Made by a program: the position numbers and the translations under genes. Below, piece after piece: positions 53,352 through 62,208 of a stretch of DNA of 64,000 nucleotides. Every line of letters begins with the position of its first letter. The first letter of the stretch is position 1. The stretch is from Clostridium sp. AM22-11AC. Lineage in GTDB: Bacteria > Bacillota > Clostridia > Lachnospirales > Lachnospiraceae. The stretch covers positions 1-64,000 of the forward strand of contig NZ_QUCM01000010.1 in assembly GCF_003473545.1 (NCBI RefSeq), read 5' to 3'. The notes under the pieces were generated by a model. That model was not told the origin of the DNA, did no database searches, and saw nothing but the letters and a program-made list of their open reading frames with translations.

Positions 53352-54485
53352 ATGTACGATATCATGACACCCGGCCCAACACAGGTAAGGGAAAATGTAC
53401 GTCAGGCGAGAGCGCTTGCCTGCACCAATCCAGATCTGGATGCAGATTTTTATGATTTTTATAAGGAGACCTGTGAAGAGATCAGCGAACTCCTTTATAC
53501 AAAAAATGAGACCCTGATCCTGGACGGAGAAGGCATTTTGGGACTGGAAGCAGCCTGTGCCACTCTCACAGAAAAAGGAGACCGGGTGTTGGTAATGGAC
53601 AATGGAGAATATGGAAAAGGTTTCGCCGGTTTCGTGACTATGTACGGCGGAGAACCAGTCCTGTATTCCACAGATTACCGCAATGCTTTTGATGTAAAAG
53701 CGCTGGAAGAATATCTGGAAAAGGATCACGATTTTAAGTATGCAGCCTTAGTGCACTGTGACACTCCAAGCGGTATGTTAAATGATGTTTCAAAGCTTTG
53801 TCCATTATTAAAGAAATATGGTATCCTGACCCTGGTAGACTCCGTTTCCGCCATGTTCGGTGAAGAAATGCGTGTGGATGATTACCGGATCGATCTTCTG
53901 TGCGGCGGTTCCCAGAAGGCAGTTTCCGCACCTCCAGGATTAAGTTTTGTTACCATCAGTAATGATGCTTATAAGGCAATGCGTTCCAGAAAAACACCGG
54001 TTGCGTCTTTCTATGCAAATATCCTGGCATTTGACGGCTACTATGAGAAGCAGTGGTTCCCATATACTATGCCGATCAGTGATATCTATGGTCTGCGTCA
54101 GGCCTTTGATAATATTAAAAATGATCCGGGCATGTTAGAGCGCCACGCAAAGATCGGTGAAGCAGTGAGAGGAGCGGTAGTGGAAGCAGGACTGGAATTA
54201 TACCAGGAAACCGGTTTTTCCAATACAGTCACTGTATTTAATGTTCCGGAAGGAACCACAGATACAGCCATCCTTACTGCAATGAAGGAAAAATGCAACA
54301 TTATGTTAGCAGGTTCTTTCGGTGCTTTTGCAGGAAAGGTGATCCGTATCGGTCATATGGGTGAAAATGCATATCCTGAAAAAGTAGAAGCTGTGATGGC
54401 CGGACTGGACAGAGTATTTGCAGATCTGGGAATTACATTAAAATGCAGCCTGAAAGAGGCTTATGATAAGAGAATGAATGGATAA
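53352..54485 (+). CDS. Class V aminotransferase, pyridoxamine-pyruvate-aminotransferase-like
   Basis: 377 aa. PLP-fold aminotransferase close to alanine-glyoxylate and pyridoxamine-pyruvate aminotransferases: TPGPTQV (6-12), EYGKGFAGF (about 86), HCDTPSGM (about 135-142) and the lysine K189 in GSQKAVSAPPGL. A glutamate at position 60 in LDGEGILGLEAA is the residue that marks the B6-specific enzyme in Mesorhizobium; ordinary alanine-glyoxylate enzymes have serine-glycine there. The RIGHMG motif is also kept. It would turn pyridoxamine plus pyruvate into pyridoxal plus alanine. AAAGGA precedes ATG 53352. Confidence 0.75.
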   Translation: MYDIMTPGPTQVRENVRQARALACTNPDLDADFYDFYKETCEEISELLYTKNETLILDGEGILGLEAACATLTEKGDRVLVMDNGEYGKGFAGFVTMYGGEPVLYSTDYRNAFDVKALEEYLEKDHDFKYAALVHCDTPSGMLNDVSKLCPLLKKYGILTLVDSVSAMFGEEMRVDDYRIDLLCGGSQKAVSAPPGLSFVTISNDAYKAMRSRKTPVASFYANILAFDGYYEKQWFPYTMPISDIYGLRQAFDNIKNDPGMLERHAKIGEAVRGAVVEAGLELYQETGFSNTVTVFNVPEGTTDTAILTAMKEKCNIMLAGSFGAFAGKVIRIGHMGENAYPEKVEAVMAGLDRVFADLGITLKCSLKEAYDKRMNG

Positions 54486-54499
54486 TGGTTTAAAAGAAC

Positions 54500-54525
54500 G
54501 GGGGGCTGAGATGCCCCCTTATTCT
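54500..54525. terminator. Terminator after the aminotransferase gene
   Basis: GGGGGGC-TGAGAT-GCCCCC followed by TTATTCTTTTTT; it overlaps the end of the DUF378 gene. Confidence 0.75.
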
Positions 54526-54716
54526 TTTTTGGCATAAAAGCTGATGAGATAAATACCGCATATGCCTACTATGGTATAGATGATCCGTGACAGCAATGTC
54601 ATGCTTCCAAAAAGAAATGCAACAAGGTCAAACTTAAAAAGGCCGATCAGCCCCCAGTTTACAGCTCCGATAATGGATAAGGTAAGAGCTGTAGCGTCCA
54701 GTGCCGTATTTTTCAT
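54519..54716 (-). CDS. DUF378 membrane protein (YuzA-like)
   Basis: 65 aa, two membrane helices. The DUF378 pattern is complete: ALTLSIIGAVNWGLIGLF, FDLVAFLFG and SRIIYTIVGICGIYLI. Function unknown. AAGGAGGT precedes ATG 54716. It is a single gene, convergent with the aminotransferase. Confidence 0.85.
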   Translation of the reverse strand: MKNTALDATALTLSIIGAVNWGLIGLFKFDLVAFLFGSMTLLSRIIYTIVGICGIYLISFYAKKE

Positions 54717-54936
54717 GGCAGTTTACCTCCTTATACATAGCCAGTATGGACCGGAGACAGTTAAAATATACATGATCTTATGGGATCATTGAAAAATCAC
54801 CTGCCAAAAAATCTGTGAAAGAGTAAAAAATTTTCAATGACAATTAACGGACAGTGTGCTATGCTATGTTGCGCGGAACCTGAGTCCGCGTTTATTTATG
54901 ATCTGTTTTGATATAAGATAAGAAAGGTAGAAAATT

Positions 54937-56304
54937 ATGGAACAGGATATGACCAGGGGCAATCCACTGTCAGTTATTTTTATGTTTACATTGCCTCTTG
55001 CAGTTGGAAATATTTTCCAGCAGCTTTATAATATGGCGGATACGATCATCGTAGGCCGCTTTGTGGGAGCAGATGCCTTAGCGGCAGTTGGCTCCACAGG
55101 AACCATTATGTTTTTGCTCAACGGTTTTGCACAGGGCATTACAGCCGGCTTTTCCGTTCTTACGGCCCAGCGGTTTGGTGCGGGAAAAAAGGAAGGGGTA
55201 AAAGAAAGCGTGACCAACGGCGTTCTTTTATCTATTATAGGTGCCATTCTTTTTACCGTTTTAAGCTGTGGGATCATGAACCCGCTGCTGCATCTGATGA
55301 ATACGCCGGATGATATTTTTGATAAGGCATATACCTATATCATTTTGATCAGCCTGGGAATGATCGCCAATGTATTTTATAACTTATTGTCCTCTTATTT
55401 AAGAGCAGTTGGAAACAGCAAGGCACCTTTATTTTTCCTTGTTTTTTCAGCCTGCTTAAATGTAGGTCTGGATCTGTTTTTTATTGTAGTCCTGAAAACG
55501 GGAGTGGCGGGAGCAGCCTGGGCTACCAATCTGTCACAGGGAGTATCGGCTGTTTTGTGTGCAGGATACATTTTTTTGAAAGTGCCTGCCCTGGTGCCGG
55601 AGAAAAAGCACTGGCGTCTTACCAGAAGAGATACCCGCTATCAGCTGCAGATGGGTATTCCCATGGCTCTTCAGTTTGCAATTACTTCTTCCGGAACCAT
55701 GATCATGCAGTCAGCTATCAATCTTTTCGGTTCAGAGGCAGTAGCCGCCTATACTGCAGCCTGCAAGGTACATAGTTTGCTGACACAGGGAATGGTGGCT
55801 ATGGGACAGACCATGGCAGTTTACAGCGGCCAGAACTACGGAAAAGGAGATGCAAAGAGGATCCGGGACGGTGTTAAGGCAGCATTGCTGATCGATGTGA
55901 TCTACTCTGTTGTATCAGCCGTGCTGGTATCCCTGCTCTTAGGTGTGACACTGGGCCTGTTCTTCTCAGGAGATGTGGACCTTACGGTTATGATGCCCTG
56001 GGCAAGGACTTATATTACCATCTGTACATTGTTTTATATTCCTCTTAGTACGATATTTATTTTCAGAAATACCATGCAGGGATGCGGCTATGGTTTCCTT
56101 CCAATGATGGGAGGTGTAGTGGAACTGGTAGCCAGATTGAGTGTGGCTATGATCGCCATGCGTGTTCACAGCTATGCGTTGTCCTGTTTCTGCGATCCGG
56201 CTGCATGGCTCAGTGCAGGTTTGTTTACAGGTGTGTCTTATCTTTTTGTAATGAAGAAGATCAGGGCATCACTGGAACCGAAGTCAGTTACGGTTCAGCC
56301 ATGA
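54937..56304 (+). CDS. MATE family efflux transporter
   Basis: 455 aa, 12 membrane helices in two related halves (TRGNPLSVIFMFTLPLAVGN start, ADTIIVGRFVGADALAAVG at about 29-47). Exports drugs or cations with Na+/H+. It is a paralog of the MATE gene at 21688 with an intact ATG start (GAAAGG upstream). The MerR regulator downstream is a likely controller. Confidence 0.92.
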   Translation: MEQDMTRGNPLSVIFMFTLPLAVGNIFQQLYNMADTIIVGRFVGADALAAVGSTGTIMFLLNGFAQGITAGFSVLTAQRFGAGKKEGVKESVTNGVLLSIIGAILFTVLSCGIMNPLLHLMNTPDDIFDKAYTYIILISLGMIANVFYNLLSSYLRAVGNSKAPLFFLVFSACLNVGLDLFFIVVLKTGVAGAAWATNLSQGVSAVLCAGYIFLKVPALVPEKKHWRLTRRDTRYQLQMGIPMALQFAITSSGTMIMQSAINLFGSEAVAAYTAACKVHSLLTQGMVAMGQTMAVYSGQNYGKGDAKRIRDGVKAALLIDVIYSVVSAVLVSLLLGVTLGLFFSGDVDLTVMMPWARTYITICTLFYIPLSTIFIFRNTMQGCGYGFLPMMGGVVELVARLSVAMIAMRVHSYALSCFCDPAAWLSAGLFTGVSYLFVMKKIRASLEPKSVTVQP

Positions 56305-56319
56305 CAGAACGGTAAAACT

Positions 56320-56334
56320 CTATAGTAAGTATAG
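56320..56334. promoter_or_regulatory. MerR-type dyad upstream of its gene
   Basis: CTATAGTAAGTATAG is an inverted repeat between the MATE and MerR genes. Its near match occurs at 57262-57276 on the opposite strand (CTATACTAAGTAGAG). A clear -35 box is not seen here. Confidence 0.45.
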
Positions 56335-56398
56335 ATAGGTATAGACAAAAACTGAGGCATTTTTACAAAAAAATTTGGGGTGTACGGGGGTGAAAATT

Positions 56399-57229
56399 AT
56401 GGATCTGAGTATTGGTCAGATGGCCAGGATCAACCACATCAGCATCCAGACTTTAAGACTGTATGATAAAATGGGGCTGCTAAAGCCGGTAGCAGTAGAT
56501 GCAGGATCCGGATACAGGTATTACAGTATCCTTCAGTGTGCCAAGCTGGATCTGATAGGCAGCCTGAAGCAGTGCGGCCTCAGCCTGAAAGAGATCGGGT
56601 CATACTTTGAAAACGGGAATATTGAAAGCCTGGAGGGGGAACTTCGCAATACCTTAGACCAGATCGGTACAGAGATGAGACGGCTGTCAGAACAGAAAGA
56701 GGCAGTAAAACGCACGCTGGAGTCTTTTGAACAGTACCGTGTGGCTCCGCCTGCAGGTACCATTACCCTGGAATATATCCCCAGACGCAGTATTATCGTG
56801 CTGGACAGCGGGAATAATTACTTTGAAGAAGGGCTGGAATTTTATGAACACAGCCTTTTGCAGTTAAAACACGCCTTGGCAGATCGGAATGTGGAGCATA
56901 TTTATTACCGCAATCCAGGGACCATCTGGCGCAAAGATAAGGTGATGAAGCGGGAATTTGTTTCCACGGAAGTTTATGTCCGGGCAGATGCGGAGAGGTT
57001 CCGTCCTGATGAGATCACAGAGATCCCGGCGGGAATGTATCAATGCATTTACTGCAGCAGTTTTGATACAGAAAAGGAGCTGGCATGTAAGCTTCTTGAT
57101 CAGGTGGAAAAGAACGGATATACCATTGCAGGGGATTATCTCTGTGAGACTATTGTGGAAACACCTATTTTTGAGAAGGATGAAAGAGGAATGTTTTTGC
57201 GGCTTCAGGTGCCTGTAAATGTGAGGTAA
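56399..57229 (+). CDS. MerR family regulator with GyrI-like effector domain
   Basis: 276 aa. N-terminal MerR helix-turn-helix with IGQMARINHISIQTLRLYDKMGLLKP (split IGQMARINHISIQ and TLRLYDKMGLLKP), a coiled-coil (about 75-115) and a C-terminal effector domain (about 118-276) like BmrR/GyrI proteins that bind drugs or metabolites. ATG 56399 was preferred over the upstream TTG because GGGGGTG lies just before it. The likely target is the 19-bp-spacer promoter at 57256 and possibly the MATE gene. Confidence 0.85.
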   Translation: MDLSIGQMARINHISIQTLRLYDKMGLLKPVAVDAGSGYRYYSILQCAKLDLIGSLKQCGLSLKEIGSYFENGNIESLEGELRNTLDQIGTEMRRLSEQKEAVKRTLESFEQYRVAPPAGTITLEYIPRRSIIVLDSGNNYFEEGLEFYEHSLLQLKHALADRNVEHIYYRNPGTIWRKDKVMKREFVSTEVYVRADAERFRPDEITEIPAGMYQCIYCSSFDTEKELACKLLDQVEKNGYTIAGDYLCETIVETPIFEKDERGMFLRLQVPVNVR

Positions 57230-57255
57230 GAGAAAAAATTGTCCTAAATCTGCCC

Positions 57256-57286
57256 TTGACTCTCTACTTAGTATAGGCTCTATAAT
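57256..57286 (+). promoter_or_regulatory. MerR-type promoter with 19-bp spacer
   Basis: TTGACT (57256-57261), a 19-nt spacer and TATAAT (57281-57286). The spacer holds CTACTTAGTATAG, a dyad similar to that at 56320. MerR activators act on over-long spacers like this. Confidence 0.7.
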
Positions 57287-57374
57287 GAAAGTACAAAGAA
57301 GGTTAATTAATTAACAAGCAAATCAATGTTGCCAATGTTATTATTCATGTACATCATTACAAGGAGGTTACACT

Positions 57375-58415
57375 ATGAATAAAGAGAGAATCAGAGTGGT
57401 TCAGTACGGATGCGGAAAGATGTCAAAATACACACTGCGTTATCTTTATGAGAAAGGCGCAGATATTGTAGGCGCGATCGATGTAAATCCTGCTGTAGTA
57501 GGCATGGACGTTGGACAGTTCTGCGGACTGGGATTTGATCTGGGCGTAAAGATCCGTAACGATGCAGATGCAGTATTGGATGAGTGCCAGCCGGACATTG
57601 CCATTGTAACCTTATTCAGTTTTGTGGATGACTGCTATGAGCATTATGCAAAATGTTTAAGCAGAGGCATCAATGTAATTACCACCTGCGAGGAAGCAAC
57701 CTATCCATGGACCACTTCCGCAGCATGCACCAATAAATTAGACGTTCTTGCAAAAGAAAACGGCTGTACCATCGTTGGAGCAGGTATGGAAGATATCTTC
57801 TGGGTACATCTGATCGGAACCGTAGCAGGCGGCTGCCATGATATTAAGAAGATCGAAGGCGCTGTAAGCTACAATGTAGAAGATTATGGTCTTGCACTTG
57901 CAAAAGCTCACGGCTGCAACCTGACACCGGAAGAATTTGAAAAGACCATTGCTCATCCGGAAGTTCTGGAACCATCTTATGTATGGAACTCCAACGAAGC
58001 GCTCTGCAACCTGATGGGATGGACCATTAAGAGCCAGACCCAGAAGTGCGTTCCATATTTCTCCGATAAAGAAGTTTATTCAGAGACCATGGGACTGACC
58101 ATTCCGGTAGGACGCTGCATTGGTATGAGCGCAGTGGTTACGACCGAGACTTTCCAGGGACCAGTGATCGAGACACAGTGTATCGGTAAAGTTTACGGAC
58201 CAGATGACGGCGATATGTGTGACTGGAAGATTAAGGGCGAGCCGGATGTTACCTTCTATGTACAGAAACCGGATACACCTGTCCACACCTGCGCAACCAT
58301 CGTAAACCGTATCCCGGATGTAATTATGGCACCTCCAGGATTTATCACCGTAGACAAATTAGACAGCGTAGAATACAGAACTTATCCAATGCATCTGTAT
58401 GTAGATGAATATTAA
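57375..58415 (+). CDS. NAD(P)-dependent dehydrogenase, 2,4-diaminopentanoate-dehydrogenase-like
   Basis: 346 aa. N-terminal Rossmann fold [18 protein letters not shown] (8-25), with [20 protein letters not shown] (about 28-47) as in dihydrodipicolinate reductases and diaminopentanoate dehydrogenase, and a C-terminal catalytic domain with many cysteines. The nearest named family is the ornithine-fermentation enzyme, but the rest of that pathway is not seen here. The product is uncertain. AGGAGG precedes ATG 57375. Driven by the MerR-type promoter. Confidence 0.6.
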   Translation: MNKERIRVVQYGCGKMSKYTLRYLYEKGADIVGAIDVNPAVVGMDVGQFCGLGFDLGVKIRNDADAVLDECQPDIAIVTLFSFVDDCYEHYAKCLSRGINVITTCEEATYPWTTSAACTNKLDVLAKENGCTIVGAGMEDIFWVHLIGTVAGGCHDIKKIEGAVSYNVEDYGLALAKAHGCNLTPEEFEKTIAHPEVLEPSYVWNSNEALCNLMGWTIKSQTQKCVPYFSDKEVYSETMGLTIPVGRCIGMSAVVTTETFQGPVIETQCIGKVYGPDDGDMCDWKIKGEPDVTFYVQKPDTPVHTCATIVNRIPDVIMAPPGFITVDKLDSVEYRTYPMHLYVDEY

Positions 58416-58444
58416 TAATAGTAATACAAGTGTTTTTAAGCTTA

Positions 58445-58471
58445 AGCGGCCGCAGTGATGCGGCCGTTTTT
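58445..58471 (+). terminator. Terminator after the dehydrogenase gene
   Basis: CGGCCGCA (58447-58454) pairs with TGCGGCCG (58459-58466), followed by TTTTT. Confidence 0.9.
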
Positions 58472-58629
58472 CTGCTTCTATTTGGAAATATCTGGGATTA
58501 ATGATAAAACTTGGCACCAGAAAGGGTTGATCGCCCTTGCGAAAAAGTAAATTCGGATATATAATAAGCAAGTCTGTCCAGATGGGAAAAACTGGAAGAT
58601 AAGAAAAATGCAAAGGAATTTAGAAAAAT

Positions 58630-59607
58630 ATGTGGTTTTGGCTTGCTCTTATTGCGCTCCTGTGCTGGAGCGGATCCGACCTGTTTTCAAAGATTGGCTG
58701 TCGCGGCAATGACAAATATGCCCATTTAAAAATGGTCATTGCTGTAGGTATTATCATGGGTATCCATGCACTGTACGAGATCTTCGTAGGCGGTGTGGAA
58801 GTTACCTGGCACGTAATACTTACTTATTTACCGGTATCCCTGTTATACATTTCCTCTATGACACTGGGATATATCGGCCTTCGTTACATTGAGTTATCTA
58901 TTTCTTCACCGATCTGCAACTCTTCCGGTGCCCTGGTAGCAGTTTTATGCTTTATCACAGGTACACTGGATGATGGAATTGAAGGTTCCATGCGTCTGGC
59001 TGTTATGGGCGCTGTTGCCCTTGTATGTATCGGCGTCATCGGACTTGGCGTCGTTGAGTCAAGAGAAGATGATGAGCTGCGTGCAGAACGTCAGAAAGCA
59101 TCCAATTACAAATATGCAAAATCCTGGCTGGCTCTGGCACTTCCCGTTGCGTACTGCCTGTTAGATGCAGCAGGTACATTTGCAGATACCTTAGTTCTTG
59201 ATACACTGGCTGGTGAAGTGGAAGCAGCAGGATTGTTTGCAACAGCAGAGGAGTGCTCTTCCTATGCAGCTTCTGTATCCAACTGTGCTTATGAACTGAC
59301 TTTCCTTTTTGCAGCTGTCTGCTGTATCGTATATGTAGGCTTTATCAAAAAGCAGAAGTTTGCATTCAGCCAGGAAGGACCGAAATACTTCGGTGCAATC
59401 TGCGAGACTGCTGGTCAGTTTGCTTACATTTTTGCATTATCTGATACTGCACATGCTGCTATTTCTGCGCCGATCATTTCCGCATACTGCGTGGCATCTG
59501 TTGTCTGGAGCCGCATTTTCTTAAAGGAAAAGCTGTCCTGGAAGCATTATGCAATGATCCTGCTGGTTATCATTGGTATTGTAATGCTTGGTGTGTTTGA
59601 TATTTAG
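58630..59607 (+). CDS. DMT superfamily (EamA-like) transporter
   Basis: 325 aa, ten membrane helices in two EamA halves (start WFWLALIALLCWSGSDLFSK; second half at about 160-325 with an acidic loop between). Drug/metabolite transporter type; substrate unknown. It is next to the dehydrogenase gene, after its terminator. AAAGGAA precedes ATG 58630. Confidence 0.82.
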   Translation: MWFWLALIALLCWSGSDLFSKIGCRGNDKYAHLKMVIAVGIIMGIHALYEIFVGGVEVTWHVILTYLPVSLLYISSMTLGYIGLRYIELSISSPICNSSGALVAVLCFITGTLDDGIEGSMRLAVMGAVALVCIGVIGLGVVESREDDELRAERQKASNYKYAKSWLALALPVAYCLLDAAGTFADTLVLDTLAGEVEAAGLFATAEECSSYAASVSNCAYELTFLFAAVCCIVYVGFIKKQKFAFSQEGPKYFGAICETAGQFAYIFALSDTAHAAISAPIISAYCVASVVWSRIFLKEKLSWKHYAMILLVIIGIVMLGVFDI

Positions 59608-59653
59608 AATAAAACGAGAGATGTCTTTTTACAATTTACATTTCAGATCAAAG

Positions 59654-59681
59654 GCTGCTGTAGAAATACGGCAGCTTTTTT
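59654..59681 (+). terminator. Terminator after the DMT gene
   Basis: GCTGCTGTA-GAAA-TACGGCAGC followed by TTTTTT. Confidence 0.85.
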
Positions 59682-59716
59682 GATATGATAAAAGGAGCAG
59701 AAAAGGGGAATTATAT

Positions 59717-60337
59717 ATGCTTCAGGATAAATGGATCGAATTTGCAGTAGAACTTCAAAGCCTTGCACAGGCGGGACTGGCTTATGGAAAAGATGTGTAC
59801 GATCTGGAACGGTATACCAGGATACGGGAGATCGCAGCGGAGATGATCGCATGCAAAAGCGATATTCCGCTGGAAAAAGTAAAAAATCTGTTTTGCAACG
59901 AAACAGGTTATCAGACTCCAAAAGTAGATACAAGGGCGGCTGTTTTTAAAGAGGGAAAGATCCTTCTGGTCCATGAGAAAAATGGGACCTGGTCACTGCC
60001 GGGAGGATGGTGTGATGTAAATCAGTCCGTGGCTGAAAATACAGTGAAAGAAACATTGGAAGAAGCAGGGCTGAATGTAAAGCCGGTGCGTATGATCGCA
60101 GTTCAGGACAGGAACAAGCACAATGATCCGCCTTATGCTTATGGGATCGTGAAAGTATTTATTTTGTGTGAAGTGATCAGTGGGGCATTTACGGAAAATA
60201 TTGAAACAACAGAGATCCGGTATTTTGGTAAAGAGGAAATTCCTGAAAACCTGGCTCTGGAAAAGACGAATAAAGAACAGATCCAAATGTGTTTTAAGGC
60301 AAATGAAGCGAAGCACTGGGAAACGCAGTTTGATTAA
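59717..60337 (+). CDS. NUDIX hydrolase with N-terminal NUDIX_N_2 region
   Basis: 206 aa. N-terminal helical part (about 1-65, EFAVELQSLAQAGLAYG, RYTRIREIAAEM) typical of ADP-ribose/NUDIX_N_2 proteins, then the Nudix box GGWCDVNQSVAENTVKETLEEAGL (split GGWCDVNQSVAEN and TVKETLEEAGL, about 96-119). The usual arginine of the REXXEE core is lysine (KETLEE). Hydrolyses nucleoside diphosphates linked to another group; substrate unknown. ATG 59717 has no strong Shine-Dalgarno beyond GGGG. Confidence 0.85.
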   Translation: MLQDKWIEFAVELQSLAQAGLAYGKDVYDLERYTRIREIAAEMIACKSDIPLEKVKNLFCNETGYQTPKVDTRAAVFKEGKILLVHEKNGTWSLPGGWCDVNQSVAENTVKETLEEAGLNVKPVRMIAVQDRNKHNDPPYAYGIVKVFILCEVISGAFTENIETTEIRYFGKEEIPENLALEKTNKEQIQMCFKANEAKHWETQFD

Positions 60338-60367
60338 ATTATTAAAATAAAAGGATAAAAAGCTGAT

Positions 60368-61072
60368 ATGACGGATATTCAGAAACGATTATTTGAATTA
60401 CAGGATCATGCATATGGGGATTTCCACAGCGGGCTGATCCCGGAACTGCCAAGAGAGTATTTTATCGGGGTCCGTGTGCCGGTTCTGAAAAAATTTGTAA
60501 AAGAGTATAAAAAAGAGGCAGAGTCAGAAACATTTTTAAAGCAGCTGCCTCATACCTATTATGAAGAATACATGGTCCATATCCTTTTGCTGGGGGAGAT
60601 CAAAGACTATGATACCTGTATGAAGGTAGTGGAAGAATTTCTTCCCTATATTGACAACTGGGCTATCTGTGACGGCCTTTCTCCTAAGGTATTTAAAAAC
60701 CACAAACCGGAATTGTTAGAAAAGATCAAACAGTGGATCCCTTCTGAGCATACGTATATCTGCCGGTTTGGCATTGAAATGCTGATGCGCTGGTTCTTAG
60801 ATGAAGATTTTAAGCCGGAATATCTGAAAATGCCGGCTTCTGTCCGGTCAGATGAATACTATGTGAATATGATGATCGCCTGGTTCTTTGCAACCGCTCT
60901 TGCAAAGCAGTGGGATGCAACCATTCCTTATCTGCAGGATCCGGTTTTAGAACCGTGGACCCACAATAAGACCATCCAGAAGGCAAGGGAAAGTTTCCGC
61001 ATTACGCCGGAGCAGAAGGAATATTTAAAGACTCTGAAAGTAGGGTGCAAAAAGAGCATCAAACGGCCATAA
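60368..61072 (+). CDS. AlkD-like DNA alkylation repair protein
   Basis: 234 aa of HEAT-like helical repeats. Family features: VPVLKKFVKEYKKEAE (about 34), TYYEEYMVHILLLGEIKDYD (split TYYEEYMVHILL and LGEIKDYD) and DNWAICDGLSPKVF (about 95-108). AlkD is a DNA glycosylase that removes alkylated bases. AAAGGAT is the only site before ATG 60368. It is 30 nt after the NUDIX gene. Confidence 0.88.
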   Translation: MTDIQKRLFELQDHAYGDFHSGLIPELPREYFIGVRVPVLKKFVKEYKKEAESETFLKQLPHTYYEEYMVHILLLGEIKDYDTCMKVVEEFLPYIDNWAICDGLSPKVFKNHKPELLEKIKQWIPSEHTYICRFGIEMLMRWFLDEDFKPEYLKMPASVRSDEYYVNMMIAWFFATALAKQWDATIPYLQDPVLEPWTHNKTIQKARESFRITPEQKEYLKTLKVGCKKSIKRP

Positions 61073-61164
61073 AACAGTCATCAAACAGTCATCAAACAGC
61101 GTAAAAATCCTGAAAGTTGGGAAAGGCAGAAGGAAACATAAAAAAGGGCAAAAGGAGTACATCT

Positions 61165-62070
61165 ATGACACTGCAGCAGCTGACCTACATAAAAATGACG
61201 GCCGAATGTGGAAATATCACAGAAGCGGCAGAAAAACTCTTTATATCCCAGCCAAGCCTCAGCGCAGCGATCCATAACCTGGAAAAAGAAATGGGAGTGA
61301 CTATTTTTGTCAGGTCCAAAAAGGGTGTAGTCCTTACCAGGGAAGGGGAAGAACTGCTGTCTTATGCGGGAATGCTGTTGGAACAGGTGGATATTATGAA
61401 GGAGCATTTCGGCGTCGGAAAAGCGCGGATGCCCAAGTTTTCTGTTTCCTGCCAGCATTATTCCTTTGCAGTCAATGCCTTTGTAGATGTGGTCCAGACC
61501 TATGATGCGGCAAAATATGATTTTATCCTCAGGGAAACACAGACCGGTGAGATCATTGATGATGTGGCAAATGGAAAAAGTGAGCTGGGAGTGATCTATC
61601 TGTCTGAACACAATGAAGAAGTGCTGACGAAGCTGATCAAAAAGAATGGCCTGATCTTTGAAGAATTATTTACAGCAGAGCCGCATGTATTTATCAGCAA
61701 TGTACATCCTCTGGCGGTGAAAGCGAAGATACAGTTAGAGGATCTGAAGGCGTATCCATATCTTACTTACGAACAGGGGGAGCGGAATTCTTTTTATTAT
61801 GCAGAAGAGTTTTTAAGCATGCTGGACATGCCTAAAAACATTCAGGTAAGAGACAGGGCTACCATGTTTAATCTGATCATTGGTTTAAATGGTTTTACTG
61901 TGTGTTCCGGAGTAATAAGCGAGGAACTAAATGGCTCCCAGATCATTGCAAGACCGCTTGACATGGATGTTCAGATGCGGATCGGTCTGGTGAAAAAGAA
62001 AAATATACTGTTCAGCCGTTATGCAGATACTTATATTGAAGCACTGAAAAAATATGTATCCATAGATTGA
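61165..62070 (+). CDS. LysR family regulator of the adjacent MetE-like gene
   Basis: 301 aa from ATG 61165, with AAAGGAG upstream. Winged helix GNITEAAEKLFISQPSLSAAIHNLEKEMG (split GNITEAAEKLFISQ and PSLSAAIHNLEKEMG, about 12-40) and an effector domain. It is same-strand with the next gene. Dyad sequences between them (62058-62080) suit LysR operators. The co-inducer is unknown. Confidence 0.88.
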   Translation: MTLQQLTYIKMTAECGNITEAAEKLFISQPSLSAAIHNLEKEMGVTIFVRSKKGVVLTREGEELLSYAGMLLEQVDIMKEHFGVGKARMPKFSVSCQHYSFAVNAFVDVVQTYDAAKYDFILRETQTGEIIDDVANGKSELGVIYLSEHNEEVLTKLIKKNGLIFEELFTAEPHVFISNVHPLAVKAKIQLEDLKAYPYLTYEQGERNSFYYAEEFLSMLDMPKNIQVRDRATMFNLIIGLNGFTVCSGVISEELNGSQIIARPLDMDVQMRIGLVKKKNILFSRYADTYIEALKKYVSID

Positions 62071-62080
62071 AACTATGGAT
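62058..62080. promoter_or_regulatory. Perfect dyad across the LysR stop codon
   Basis: ATCCATAG-ATTGAAA-CTATGGAT (8-bp arms) spans the LysR stop. A second, smaller dyad GGATAA...TTATCC follows. Either is a candidate LysR operator for the MetE-like gene. Confidence 0.5.
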
Positions 62081-62151
62081 AACATAAAATATAAAGTATT
62101 ATCCCAAAATGAAAACTACTGTTAAACTATCCTCAGAAAAAAACAGACGGG

Positions 62152-62170
62152 AACCAGATAACAACTGGTT
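62152..62170 (+). other. Leader hairpin of the MetE-like gene
   Basis: AACCAG (62152-62157) pairs with CTGGTT (62165-62170); loop ATAACAA. It is about 25 nt before the ribosome binding site. Confidence 0.4.
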
Positions 62171-62208
62171 GATTGATCTATAAAATTGTGAAAACGGAGG
62201 ATAAGACA

